A stretch of 64,000 nucleotides of DNA from Novosphingobium mathurense (GTDB lineage: Bacteria > Pseudomonadota > Alphaproteobacteria > Sphingomonadales > Sphingomonadaceae): assembly GCF_900168325.1 (NCBI RefSeq), contig NZ_FVZE01000007.1, positions 62,001-126,000 on the forward strand. The letters run 5' to 3'. Both the position numbers and the translations under genes were made by a program. How positions within the stretch are numbered: position 1 is the stretch's first letter; each line of letters starts with the position of its first letter. Below, in pieces: positions 43,305-51,258 of this stretch. The notes under the pieces are model-generated. The model did not search any database, was not told the origin of the DNA, and saw only the letters and a program-made list of their open reading frames with translations.

Positions 43305-45650
43305 TCAGTTCCCCATGAAAAGTTCGGCGGCGGCGTCGATGATCGCGTCCGCGTCGAGCCGGTAGGTGCGGTAGAGGTCGGGCAGGTCGCCGGTCTGGCC
43401 GAAGCGGTCGATGCCCAGCGGGCTGACCCGCATGCCCGCAACCCCGCCAAGCCACGACAGCGCCCCCGGCGAGCCATCGAGCACGGTAACGAGCCCAGCG
43501 CCCGGCGCGAGGTCGGACAGGATGGCCTGGACGTGGCTCCTGCCGGCCGCCTTGCCGGTCCAGCGGGCCGCGCGGGCGGCGGACCAGTCGCGGTGGAGCA
43601 GGTCGGGCGAGGTCACGCTGAGCAGGCCGAGGCCGGGGATGTCGTCGGCCAGTTGCTCCCAGGCCGAGAGGGCTTCGGGTGCAATCGCGCCGGTGTAGAC
43701 GATGGCAGCTTCCGCGCCGGGGGCGGGGCGGCGCACCCAGTAGGCGCCCTTCAGCGCGTCGGCCTCCCAGTTCTCGTCCGGGCGGGCGATCTGGGGCACC
43801 TGCCGGGTGGACAGGCGCAGGTAGACCGAGCCGCCGTCGGGCTGCTGCATGTGATCGAACGCCCAGCGCATCATCAGCGCCACCTCGTCGGCATAGGCCG
43901 GCTCGAAGTAGGTGAGGCCCGGCTGGCCCATGCCGATGAGCGGCGTGTTGATCGACTGGTGCGCGCCGCCTTCGGGCCCGAGGGTGAGGCCCGAAGGCGT
44001 ACCCACCAGCAGGAACCGGGCATCGGAATAGCAGCCATAGTTCAGCGCATCGAGGCCGCGGGCGATGAACGGATCGTAGACCGTGCCGACCGGCAGCAGC
44101 CGCGTGCCGAAGTGCGGCGCGGCAAGGCCCAGCGAGGTGAGGGCGATGAAGAAATTGGTCTCGGCGATGCCCAGCTCGACATGCTGGCCGGCGGCGTGGG
44201 CAGCCCACTTCTGGGCCGAGGGAATCTTCGCCGCGCGGAACACGTCGGCCATCTCGGCACGGCGGAACAGCCCGCGCTGGTTGACGAAGGCGCCCAGGTT
44301 CGTGGTCTGGGTCACGTCGGGCGCCGTGGTGACGATGCGGTCGGCCAGCGGCTCGGACGACTTGGCGAGGTCCAGCATGACATTGCCGAAGGCGGCCTGG
44401 GTGGACTGGGTATCGCCCTTGGGCACGGCCAGCCGCGCCGGGACCGGCACGGCCGGGGCAACCGGCTCGGGCCCCTTGCGCGCCAGCGGGCTCTCGGCGA
44501 GGAATGCCTTGAGCTGGGCGGCCTGATTGTCGCCCAGCCCGCCGAACGGCTCCCACTCGCTTCCTTGCGCGATGTTCATCGATGCGCGCAGCTGTTCGAT
44601 CTGCGCGGGGTTCATCATCCCCGAATGGTTGTCCTTGTGCCCGGCCAGCGGCAGGCCATAGCCCTTGACGGTGTAGGCGATGAACAGTGTGGGCGTTTCG
44701 TCCTGCGCGCTGTCGAAGGCCTCCATCAGGCTTTCTATGCAATGCCCGCCCAGGTTGGTCATGAGCGCGGCAAGGCCGTCGTCGTCGAACGAATCGAGCA
44801 GTTTCCTGACGTGCGGGCGGCTGCCGATGTCGGCCAGCAACCGGGTGCGCCAGGCCGCGCCGCCCTGATAGGTCAGCACCGCGAACTCGGCGTTCGGGCA
44901 ATTGTCGATCCATTCCGAGATCGACTGGCCGCCGGGCCGGGCGAAGACCTCGCGCTGGAGCTTGCCGCTCTTGAGCGTGACCACCCGCCAGCCGCAGGTC
45001 TCGAAGATATCGTCGAACCGGCGGAACATGCGGTCGGCGGTCGTGCTGTCGAGCGACTGGCGGTTGTAGTCGACCACCCACCAGCAGTTGCGGATATCGT
45101 GCTTGTAGCCTTCGATCAGGCACTCGTAGATGTTGCCCTCGTCCAGCTCGGCATCGCCCATCAGCGCGATCATCCGCCCCGCGTCGGCCTCCGCCATGTG
45201 GCCGTGGGCGATCAGGTAGTCCTGAACCAGGCTGGTGAAGGCGGTGACCGCAACGCCGAGGCCGACCGAGCCGGTCGAGAAGTCGACCGGGATCTCGTCC
45301 TTGGTCCGCGAGGGGTACGATTGCGCGCCGCCCAGCGCGCGGAAGCGCCGCAGCTGCTCGAGGCTCTGGTTGCCTAGCATGTAGTGAATGGCTTGGAGCA
45401 ACGGCCCGGCGTGGGGCTTGACTGAGACCTTGTCCTGCGGGCGCAGCGCATGGAAATAGAGCGCGGCCATTATAGCGGTCATCGAGGCGCAGCTTGCCTG
45501 GTGACCACCCACCTTCAGCCCGTCGCGCTTTTCGCGAAGATGGTTAGCATTGTGAACCGTCCAAGCCGAGAGCCACCGCAGACGTGCGTCAATCACTTCG
45601 AGCGTGGCAACCTTTTCGGCGCGGGTATCGGTCTTAGTAGCAATAGCCAT
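43305..45650 (-). CDS. Homodimer-type 2-oxoacid dehydrogenase E1 (AceE/MdeB-like)
   Basis: The protein is 781 aa from ATG 45650 (AGAGG upstream). The thiamine diphosphate motif GDAELDEGN starts at 165 and is completed by Asn196 in VVDYNRQS. HNANHLREK, GGHQASCASM and KPHAGPLLQAIHYM are transketolase-like active-site segments. It is about 100 residues shorter than AceE. Alphaproteobacteria normally have the two-subunit PdhAB, so this is a different, probably acquired E1. The divergent Lrp gene recalls the mdeR-mdeB arrangement (2-oxobutyrate dehydrogenase), so the substrate may be 2-oxobutyrate or pyruvate from the catabolic pathway. Confidence 0.88.
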   Translation of the reverse strand: MAIATKTDTRAEKVATLEVIDARLRWLSAWTVHNANHLREKRDGLKVGGHQASCASMTAIMAALYFHALRPQDKVSVKPHAGPLLQAIHYMLGNQSLEQLRRFRALGGAQSYPSRTKDEIPVDFSTGSVGLGVAVTAFTSLVQDYLIAHGHMAEADAGRMIALMGDAELDEGNIYECLIEGYKHDIRNCWWVVDYNRQSLDSTTADRMFRRFDDIFETCGWRVVTLKSGKLQREVFARPGGQSISEWIDNCPNAEFAVLTYQGGAAWRTRLLADIGSRPHVRKLLDSFDDDGLAALMTNLGGHCIESLMEAFDSAQDETPTLFIAYTVKGYGLPLAGHKDNHSGMMNPAQIEQLRASMNIAQGSEWEPFGGLGDNQAAQLKAFLAESPLARKGPEPVAPAVPVPARLAVPKGDTQSTQAAFGNVMLDLAKSSEPLADRIVTTAPDVTQTTNLGAFVNQRGLFRRAEMADVFRAAKIPSAQKWAAHAAGQHVELGIAETNFFIALTSLGLAAPHFGTRLLPVGTVYDPFIARGLDALNYGCYSDARFLLVGTPSGLTLGPEGGAHQSINTPLIGMGQPGLTYFEPAYADEVALMMRWAFDHMQQPDGGSVYLRLSTRQVPQIARPDENWEADALKGAYWVRRPAPGAEAAIVYTGAIAPEALSAWEQLADDIPGLGLLSVTSPDLLHRDWSAARAARWTGKAAGRSHVQAILSDLAPGAGLVTVLDGSPGALSWLGGVAGMRVSPLGIDRFGQTGDLPDLYRTYRLDADAIIDAAAELFMGN

Positions 45651-45777
45651 TTGGCCTCTCCGGAGCACTGCGACAGTAAGGTACCGGAATCACGCTTGGC
45701 ATGTCCTTGCTAATTGGAAGGCTTTGGCTTAGAAAATTGGCATAAGATGCTGCAAATGTGCGATACTGCAGGGGATC

Positions 45778-46257
45778 ATGTCAGAATTTACTCCAGATGC
45801 GATTGATTGCCGAATCCTCGATGCACTTCAGGCTGACGGGCGGATGACCAATCAGGAACTGTCGGAGCAGGTCGGCCTGTCGCCCAGCCCCTGCTTGCGG
45901 CGGGTTCGCCTGCTCGAGGGTGCGGGGGTGATCTCTCGATATGTCGCACTGATCAATCCGGAGGCGGTCGGGCTGTCGGTCACGGCCTTCGTCCGGGTCC
46001 GTCTGGACCAGCAGGACGACCGGCACCTCGCCATGTTTGAGAGCGCGGTCGTCGGGTTTCCCGAAGTGATGGAATGCTACTTAATGACCGGCGAGGCTGA
46101 TTATCAGCTACGCGTGCTGGTCAAGTCGCTGGGCGCCTTCGAGGATTTCCTGCGTCACCGTCTTACCCGCGTGAAAGGCGTGTACAATGTCACCACCAGC
46201 TTTGCCCTCAGGCCGGTTGCCTACAAGACTGCCCTGCCTACAATGGATATAAGCTGA
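45778..46257 (+). CDS. Lrp/AsnC-family transcriptional regulator
   Basis: The protein is 159 aa. The N-terminal HTH is DCRILDALQADGRMTNQELS, then VGLSPSPCLRRVRLLEGAGVI. A C-terminal RAM ligand-binding domain (VMECYLMTGEADYQLRVLVKSLGAFEDFL) follows. It is divergent from E1 across 127 bases, the classic position of a local regulator. Its effector is likely an amino acid or 2-oxoacid, fitting control of the E1-E2 operon. Confidence 0.93.
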   Translation: MSEFTPDAIDCRILDALQADGRMTNQELSEQVGLSPSPCLRRVRLLEGAGVISRYVALINPEAVGLSVTAFVRVRLDQQDDRHLAMFESAVVGFPEVMECYLMTGEADYQLRVLVKSLGAFEDFLRHRLTRVKGVYNVTTSFALRPVAYKTALPTMDIS

Positions 46258-46448
46258 TCCTTTTTATGGAATGGCAATCCCCAAAACAGCAGTTCGAATT
46301 TCACCACGAAATCGGCAAATGGTCATTTTTAAGTATTTAAATTTAGTCTGAGTACCGACCTTCCTCCACCTATGAGTAGAGCCGACGGTCCGCGCTGGAT
46401 AGCCGCCAGCAGCGGGGTCCAGAAACGGGGTCCAGCTCAAGAAAGAAT

Positions 46449-46784
46449 TCAACAGACTATTTCTCTAAGAGAAATAATGATTGGTTTCGTCCGTGATGTC
46501 TTTTCGTCCGACTTGGGAGGCTCTCTAAGTTGGCCCGCTGGGCTTACATATTTCCAGTGAATGTCGCCCATTCCAACCAAACTCCAGCTTTCGCCGTCAT
46601 CTCTGAGAGACTGTTTGATGCCTTCGAATGCGACCAAACGGCTTGGTGAAGTGAAGGGACATTCCTTGTCGCTTCTCCAGAAGCTACGGCGTCCTAGCCA
46701 GCAATTAGGATTGAGCTGCTTTGCCGTCTGGATAATTGATCGCATGCCGATCCCAGGCAGCAGGCATCGACTGATGCCTACCAT
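46449..46784 (-). CDS. Small hypothetical protein
   Basis: The open frame gives ~111 aa from ATG 46784, or 116 aa from a TTG at 46799. The composition is balanced and protein-like, with several Trp (NPNCWLGRRSFWRSDK, GESWSLVGMGDIHWKY). I recognise no family. No strong ribosome site is visible, and a 19-bp palindrome overlaps the 3' end. The sequence is AT-richer than the conjugation genes, like the adjacent transglycosylase. Confidence 0.35.
   Translation of the reverse strand: MVGISRCLLPGIGMRSIIQTAKQLNPNCWLGRRSFWRSDKECPFTSPSRLVAFEGIKQSLRDDGESWSLVGMGDIHWKYVSPAGQLREPPKSDEKTSRTKPIIISLREIVC
46458..46476. repeat. 19-bp perfect palindrome
   Basis: TATTTCTCT (46458-46466), a central A, and AGAGAAATA (46468-46476). 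It lies between the Lrp gene and the transglycosylase, in a region of tandem GGGGTCCAG words (46413-46440). It may be an operator or a transcription stop. No protein partner is evident. Confidence 0.5.
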
Positions 46785-46879
46785 GCCTTGATCGTTCAAT
46801 GTTTGACGAGAATGGCTTCATATGATTAGCTCGGGAGGCGCAGTTCACACTTGGCCATCACGCGAAAAGAGGTTGAGCT

Positions 46880-47638
46880 ATGCGTGTGATGTTGAATGTG
46901 GCGGTTGCGGTTACCGCCTTGATGTCGACAGTTGTAGAGGCCCATGAAGTTTCGGTAGCGGTTTTCGAGCCAGAGTACTCGACCTCCTTTCTCTCTGCGA
47001 ACTCGGTGAGTTCTGCCATGCGGAATGCCATGAGCTCACCAGATCGAGCTGGCGCTGGGGCCGAATTTGGCTGCTTGGAGTCCAGGTATCATCCGACTTG
47101 GTGGCTCAAACCGAGTGTGGAGCTTCGAAGGGCAACGTACTATCCGATTATGACTCAGGTGGCGTGCGAATTTGGCATTCCAGTTGATCTCATGGATGCA
47201 GTAGTGGCGCATGAATCCGGTTATAACCCCAATGTAATCAGCAGGGCAGGTGCGATGGGGATGATGCAAATCATGCCGGAGACCGCCCGCTCGTTGGGGC
47301 TCGCATTCCCGTGGGATCCTGTCGCAAACATGCGCGCCGGTGCCCGCTATTTACGCAACCAAATTTACCGGTTCGGACGCATGGACTTGGCGTTAGCCGC
47401 CTATAATGCCGGACCAGAACGGAAGTCTCTCAATGCAGGGTACATTCCGGCGATCCCGGAAACCTTGGGTTACGTGCGCACGATAACAACAAATTGGACT
47501 CGGCTTGCAGCCTATACCCCCGACCTGACAGCCGCGGCGGCAAGAGCCAGCGCCGCCACTGTCGCGGTCCGAACTGCGGGTTATAGGGAGGTCGATCTAT
47601 TGATCTATTACGGCATAAATGCCGCAAACCCGATATAG
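46880..47638 (+). CDS. Lytic transglycosylase (SLT/VirB1-like) of the transfer region
   Basis: The protein is 252 aa with an N-terminal signal peptide (about 1-21). The SLT domain has the catalytic Glu112 in AHESGYNP, then GAMGMMQIMPETARSLG and LALAAYNAGP. It cuts peptidoglycan to let the transfer channel pass. It lies at the head of the conjugation region but is separated from the operon by three opposite-strand genes. Its sequence is AT-richer than the tra genes. Confidence 0.9.
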   Translation: MRVMLNVAVAVTALMSTVVEAHEVSVAVFEPEYSTSFLSANSVSSAMRNAMSSPDRAGAGAEFGCLESRYHPTWWLKPSVELRRATYYPIMTQVACEFGIPVDLMDAVVAHESGYNPNVISRAGAMGMMQIMPETARSLGLAFPWDPVANMRAGARYLRNQIYRFGRMDLALAAYNAGPERKSLNAGYIPAIPETLGYVRTITTNWTRLAAYTPDLTAAAARASAATVAVRTAGYREVDLLIYYGINAANPI

Positions 47639-47880
47639 TGCGCATAGAGGACACCGATCGCCAGAATGCTCGGAAACCCCAGGAAATATGCGAGCTGGAA
47701 ATGCAACCACACGCGCGGCAACCAGAGAATCCAGGCCACTACCGACTTTTGCGGGGGCCTGATCACGCCCGTCCGAATGTCGTAGCATGTCTTGAGCGCC
47801 GCACAGGCTGAGCAGATCGCGGCGAGCAGGGTTACAGCGCCGTACAGCTTCTGCCATGCCAGAACGGTCTCAGGGGCCAT
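47608..47880 (-). CDS. Small membrane protein, hypothetical
   Basis: The protein is 90 aa with about three hydrophobic helices (KLYGAVTLLAAICSACAAL, VVAWILWLPRVWLHFQLAYF and LAIGVLYAHYIGFAAFMP). Its 3' end overlaps the transglycosylase 3' end by 31 bases on the opposite strand. It starts 8 bases after the stop of the HTH gene, so the two form a minus-strand unit. No family was recognised. Confidence 0.6.
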   Translation of the reverse strand: MAPETVLAWQKLYGAVTLLAAICSACAALKTCYDIRTGVIRPPQKSVVAWILWLPRVWLHFQLAYFLGFPSILAIGVLYAHYIGFAAFMP

Positions 47881-47888
47881 TACGTTCG

Positions 47889-48410
47889 TCAGGCCTGCAG
47901 GGTCTGGTCGTTTTGCATGACCCGGTCCTGATGCGAGAGCAGCAGATCATAGGCCCGCCGGGCGGCCTCGTGGATGATCGCCGGCCGCAGGTCGACCTCG
48001 ATCGAGCCGCGCCGGCAGGTCATGACCTCGAGATAGAAGCTCTTGAGACTTTCGGCAGCCAGGAACACGGCCTGATTGGCGTAGGCATTTGGATCGTGGA
48101 GCAAGGCTACACTGATTTTAGCCCGAACGTGGTCCATGCCAAGTTCGTTGAAAATCCTGTCGCGCATGCCGTCAGTCAGTGGGTTGGTTTTCTTGAGAAT
48201 CTTGTGGAGCCTCGCACGGGAGATCCGCATCCGGTCAGCCAGATGCGCGGACGGGATGCCCTGTCGTGCAAGCTCGGCGTTGATCAGCTGCTTGTATTGG
48301 TCCTGTTCCCCGGGTCCCGGGTTCGGATTGGCAAAGAGAAAGACCGGTTCCGTCTCGGGATCAGTGCTCGGCTTGAAGACCGTCTCAGGCGTCAAGTTCC
48401 TGTGAGGCAT
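47889..48410 (-). CDS. HTH-domain regulatory protein, hypothetical
   Basis: The protein is 173 aa from ATG 48410, with GGGAGGGA 6 bases upstream; an in-frame start 7 codons earlier is less likely. A central helix-turn-helix (QGIPSAHLADRMRISRARLH, then KILKK) is XRE-like. The C-terminal half is helical and of unknown fold. It is placed between the transglycosylase and the tra operon on the opposite strand, a usual place for a transfer-gene regulator (inference). Confidence 0.65.
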   Translation of the reverse strand: MPHRNLTPETVFKPSTDPETEPVFLFANPNPGPGEQDQYKQLINAELARQGIPSAHLADRMRISRARLHKILKKTNPLTDGMRDRIFNELGMDHVRAKISVALLHDPNAYANQAVFLAAESLKSFYLEVMTCRRGSIEVDLRPAIIHEAARRAYDLLLSHQDRVMQNDQTLQA

Positions 48411-48500
48411 TTTCCATCCCTCCCAAGGCAAAACGTCTATGGGATGGCATAACCTGTCAAGAGTCTTAAGAAGCGCTTGGGCTTTGCTCCGGTGCTCTAC

Positions 48501-48860
48501 CTAGATCAGATTGTGGCGCTCGGCGAGGTAGACTGCGAGCGGCACGAGGATCTTATCAACGCCCTGTTTCTCTCCGATCTTCTTTACCTTGTCGCGCAGC
48601 GCATCGTAGTCGCTCGACCACTTCGGCGTGACCTCAAGCCACACCGCGATGTCGCCGTCGACCGCGAATTCGCTAAGGAAGAGGTCGAGCTCTTCCTTGG
48701 AAATCCCATGGGATTTAAGGCGTCCACAGGCCCTTTGCACCGTCGTTCGCATCGTCTGGAAGCGCCCGGTACGCTTGGAATAGGCGCACATCGCCTCGGC
48801 CAGCAGGTCGAAGCACTGCTGGCTCAGGTGGATCCGGACATTGCGGTTTCCGGTAGCCAT
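48501..48860 (-). CDS. Hypothetical protein upstream of the transfer operon
   Basis: The protein is 119 aa from ATG 48860. The frame extends upstream through a repeat-like region (to 49070), but that part looks non-coding. It starts MATGNRNVRIHLSQQCFDLL, suggesting a ribbon-helix-helix-like N-terminus (VRIHLSQQCFDLLAEAM) as in TraY/MobC-type relaxosome accessory proteins. The C-terminal half contains TPKWSSDYDALRDKVKKIGE. TraY-like function is a guess from fold impression and location. Confidence 0.55.
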   Translation of the reverse strand: MATGNRNVRIHLSQQCFDLLAEAMCAYSKRTGRFQTMRTTVQRACGRLKSHGISKEELDLFLSEFAVDGDIAVWLEVTPKWSSDYDALRDKVKKIGEKQGVDKILVPLAVYLAERHNLI

Positions 48861-49196
48861 AGGCGGGTCATCCAGGACATCTGTCGCAGCACATAATGGG
48901 CCGAAATTGTAAATTTGGCGAATCCGGTCCGGACGAGGCGAGTCGCCATACTCGTTTCCTGCCGCGGGAACAGCAATTCCCCTTGGGGCAAAAACGTTTC
49001 CCGAAAAGGAAAATGCAGTTCCCGTAGAGGGGATTCCGTTTCCCCAAACGGGAAACAAAGCACGCCCCAAGTTGCCGCCCCGGGAAAACTTCCGATTCGC
49101 TTGGGCGCCTCAACCACCTGTTAATTGCCCGGCGGAGCGCACCTCTGTTCATTCTGAAGGCCGTGAATGACGCGGCTTTTGGAAAAAGGACGAGAG
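48861..49196. other. Transfer-operon leader with repeated GTTTCCC/GGGAAAC words
   Basis: No gene is supported. The region holds many TTCCC and GGGAA words between 48960 and 49060, including a hairpin GTTTCCC/GGGAAAC (49038-49056, 5-base loop) and a second GTTTCCCG upstream near 48997. A promoter of the tra operon, regulator operators, or part of an origin of transfer may lie here. No relaxase nic sequence could be identified. Confidence 0.45.
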
Positions 49197-49511
49197 ATGA
49201 AACGCATCACACAAGGGAAGGGGCAGACCCTGCTCCAGGGCGCGGCGGTCGTCGCAGTCGCGGCCGTCTTCGGCAGCGAGGTCGCGATGGCCGGCGCGGA
49301 CGCCACCTTCAACACGGCGCTCACCGCCTTCACCGGCTTCCTCGAAGGTTCCGGCGGCAAGATCATCACCGTGCTGAGCCTGGCCGGCGGCATCGTCGGC
49401 CTCGCCTCGGGCCGCTTCAGCTTGGCGCAGGTCGCCATTCCGGTGGGCGTCGGTGTCGGCGCCGGGACCGGCGTGCCGATCGTCACCGCCGCAGTCACCG
49501 CGACGATCTGA
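49197..49511 (+). CDS. traA: F-type pilin precursor (TraA-like)
   Basis: The protein is 104 aa from ATG 49197 (AAAGGACGAGAG upstream). A long leader with a hydrophobic segment ends AMA near residue 33, followed by a mature ~70-aa pilin with two hydrophobic helices (IITVLSLAGGIVGLASG and VAIPVGVGVGAGTGVPIVTAAV), typical of F-family pilins. It is the first gene of the operon and is followed by a 7-bp hairpin, then traL. Confidence 0.8.
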   Translation: MKRITQGKGQTLLQGAAVVAVAAVFGSEVAMAGADATFNTALTAFTGFLEGSGGKIITVLSLAGGIVGLASGRFSLAQVAIPVGVGVGAGTGVPIVTAAVTATI

Positions 49512-49526
49512 CCCAAGCGGTCCCCC

Positions 49527-49545
49527 TCCGGCCCATTCGGCCGGA
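49527..49545 (+). terminator. Hairpin after the pilin gene
   Basis: TCCGGCC (49527-49533) and GGCCGGA (49539-49545) form a perfect 7-bp stem with a CATTC loop, in the 58-base gap between traA and traL. Without a T run it may act as a 3' stabiliser or partial terminator that yields more pilin mRNA. Confidence 0.5.
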
Positions 49546-49569
49546 CAACCTGGAGGGCGGTGTCGTCTC

Positions 49570-49854
49570 ATGAATCGCTACACGGTTCCCGCGCATCTCG
49601 ATGATCCCGAGCTCATCGGTTTTTGGACGCTCGATGAGTTTCTCGCGATGATCCTGCCCTTCGCGTGGGGGATCCTGTCTCAACATATTCTGATTGGGAT
49701 TTCAGCAAGCGTGCTGGCCTGGTGGGGATTGCGCAAGTTGAAGGCGGGACGTGCCGTCTCGTGGATCATTCACTGGGCCTACTGGTACCTGCCTGGTGCC
49801 TTCATGGGCCTTAAGGCGACGCCGCCCTCCCATCTTCGACTGATGGCGGGCTGA
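49570..49854 (+). CDS. traL: TraL, F-type T4SS (VirB3-like) inner-membrane protein
   Basis: The protein is 94 aa from ATG 49570 (GGAGGGCGG upstream). DDPELIGFWTLDEFLAMILP, then two hydrophobic segments, match TraL, which helps in pilus assembly with TraE and TraC. One base separates it from traE. Confidence 0.85.
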   Translation: MNRYTVPAHLDDPELIGFWTLDEFLAMILPFAWGILSQHILIGISASVLAWWGLRKLKAGRAVSWIIHWAYWYLPGAFMGLKATPPSHLRLMAG

Positions 49855-49855
49855 T

Positions 49856-50464
49856 ATGGACCTCTCGATTTCCCACGGCCAGGCGCAGCGGCTCCTGAAG
49901 CAGCGCAACCTCCTGGCGATCACGGCGACAGGGCTGTTTGGCCTCAGCGTACTGCTGACGCTCACCGCCGCGCACCGCGACCGGGAGGTCGTGCTGCAGC
50001 CGGTGCTGGCCAAACCGCTTACGCTGTCATCCAGCCACGTCGACAAGGACTATCTCGAGCTGGTGACGCGCGACGCCGCGCTGCTCACGCTCAACCGCTC
50101 GCCGTCCAACCTCCAGTACTGGATGGATTCGATCCTGGCGATCACGGATCCGAGGACCCACGGCCGGATGAAGGCCGAGCTCATGAAAGTGTTCAATGAG
50201 CAGAACGGCTCGAACGTCTCGCAGTATTTCACGATCGAGCAGCTGAGCGTCGATCCCGATGCCCTGACCAGCGAGGTCAATGGCGTGCTCCATACCGTCG
50301 TCGGCTCCAAGGAAGTGACCGCGGAGGCGCGGACCTTCCGCTTCGTGTGGAGCTATTCGGGCGTCAGCCTCAAGCTCGCCGGGTTCGGGCGCGTCATCAA
50401 GGATGGTGCCGGCACCGAGCGCGGGAAGCCCACCAACAACAAAAGCGAAGGGGGAGAGGGGTGA
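49856..50464 (+). CDS. traE: TraE, F-type T4SS (VirB5/VirB8-like) pilus assembly protein
   Basis: The protein is 202 aa, with one N-terminal membrane segment (LLAITATGLFGLSVLLTLTAA) and a periplasmic domain with SSSHVDKDYLELVTRDAALL and SVDPDALTSEVNGVLHTVVG. Its stop overlaps the traK start by one base (TGATG). It resembles TraE, an inner-membrane protein that contacts the pilin-assembly machinery. Confidence 0.88.
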   Translation: MDLSISHGQAQRLLKQRNLLAITATGLFGLSVLLTLTAAHRDREVVLQPVLAKPLTLSSSHVDKDYLELVTRDAALLTLNRSPSNLQYWMDSILAITDPRTHGRMKAELMKVFNEQNGSNVSQYFTIEQLSVDPDALTSEVNGVLHTVVGSKEVTAEARTFRFVWSYSGVSLKLAGFGRVIKDGAGTERGKPTNNKSEGGEG

Positions 50465-51258
50465 TGGCCCAGCTTGGATGGGGCGCGATTGGGGTGGGCG
50501 CGGTGCTCGCCGGCAGGCCCTACGCGATTACTGGACGACCGGTGGGCGCGGCGCTCATCTGCCTTGGCGCGCTCTGCCTAGCCGCACCCGCTATGGCCGA
50601 CCAGAATATCCCTGCCGCCGATAACGGCACGGTTGCCTGCCTCGCCTCGGCCAAGGACCTCACCCGGATCAGCCTTGCCGGCGACCAGTTCGCCTCGGTC
50701 TCGAAGATCAGCACCGGCAACCCGGCCGAGGACTTCAAGATCGTCAACGAGCCGGTGCGCGGCGACATCTACCTCTCGGTCCCCGATGGCTATGTGCGCG
50801 GCAACCTCTCGTTCTTCGGAACCACCCGCAAGGGCTACGTCTACAAGTTCGTCTGCCAGGTTCGCGGGAATGATGCCGAGCAGGTCTTCGTCACCAATAC
50901 CGCGATCAAGGCCGAGGCAGCACGCGACTGGGAGGTACGAAGCTCGCCCGAGGACAGCGCGGTGCGCCTCGCCCAGGCAATGTACCGCAGCGAGACCATC
51001 GAGGGCTTCGAGGTGCGCCAGGACGTGCTCGAGCCGGTGACGGTCGGCAAGCTCGAGGTCCAGCAGGTTGGTGAATACCGCGGTGCCGACCTCAAGGGGC
51101 TGGTTCTGCGCGTCCGCAACACTGGCCGCGATGCGCTGCCGCTCGACGAGAACATGCTCGCCGCCAAGGGCGCGGTCGCCTTCATGACCCCGGTGAGCGA
51201 ACTCGCGCCCGGACAGGCCGCCGCCGTCTACCTCATCCAGTCGAACGGAGGCCGCTGA
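50464..51258 (+). CDS. traK: TraK, F-type T4SS outer-membrane complex (VirB9-like)
   Basis: The protein is 264 aa; the start at 50464 overlaps traE by one base. It has a long leader with a hydrophobic signal (GAALICLGALCLAAPAMA) and the TraK secretin-like domain (EDFKIVNEPVRGDIYLSVPD, RGNLSFFGTTRKGYVYKF). It is predicted to form the outer ring with TraV and TraB. Confidence 0.9.
   Translation: MAQLGWGAIGVGAVLAGRPYAITGRPVGAALICLGALCLAAPAMADQNIPAADNGTVACLASAKDLTRISLAGDQFASVSKISTGNPAEDFKIVNEPVRGDIYLSVPDGYVRGNLSFFGTTRKGYVYKFVCQVRGNDAEQVFVTNTAIKAEAARDWEVRSSPEDSAVRLAQAMYRSETIEGFEVRQDVLEPVTVGKLEVQQVGEYRGADLKGLVLRVRNTGRDALPLDENMLAAKGAVAFMTPVSELAPGQAAAVYLIQSNGGR

Noticed and set aside
42034..45123. 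A continuous 1029-codon frame across E2 and most of E1
   Set aside because: Its first two thirds is the out-of-frame shadow of E1 (low-complexity Arg/Pro/Gly sequence). Only the last 422 codons are E2, with a clear GTG start just after the E1 stop.
43533..45377. 614-codon plus-strand frame opposite E1
   Set aside because: It is the complement shadow of E1, with no motifs and no ribosome site.
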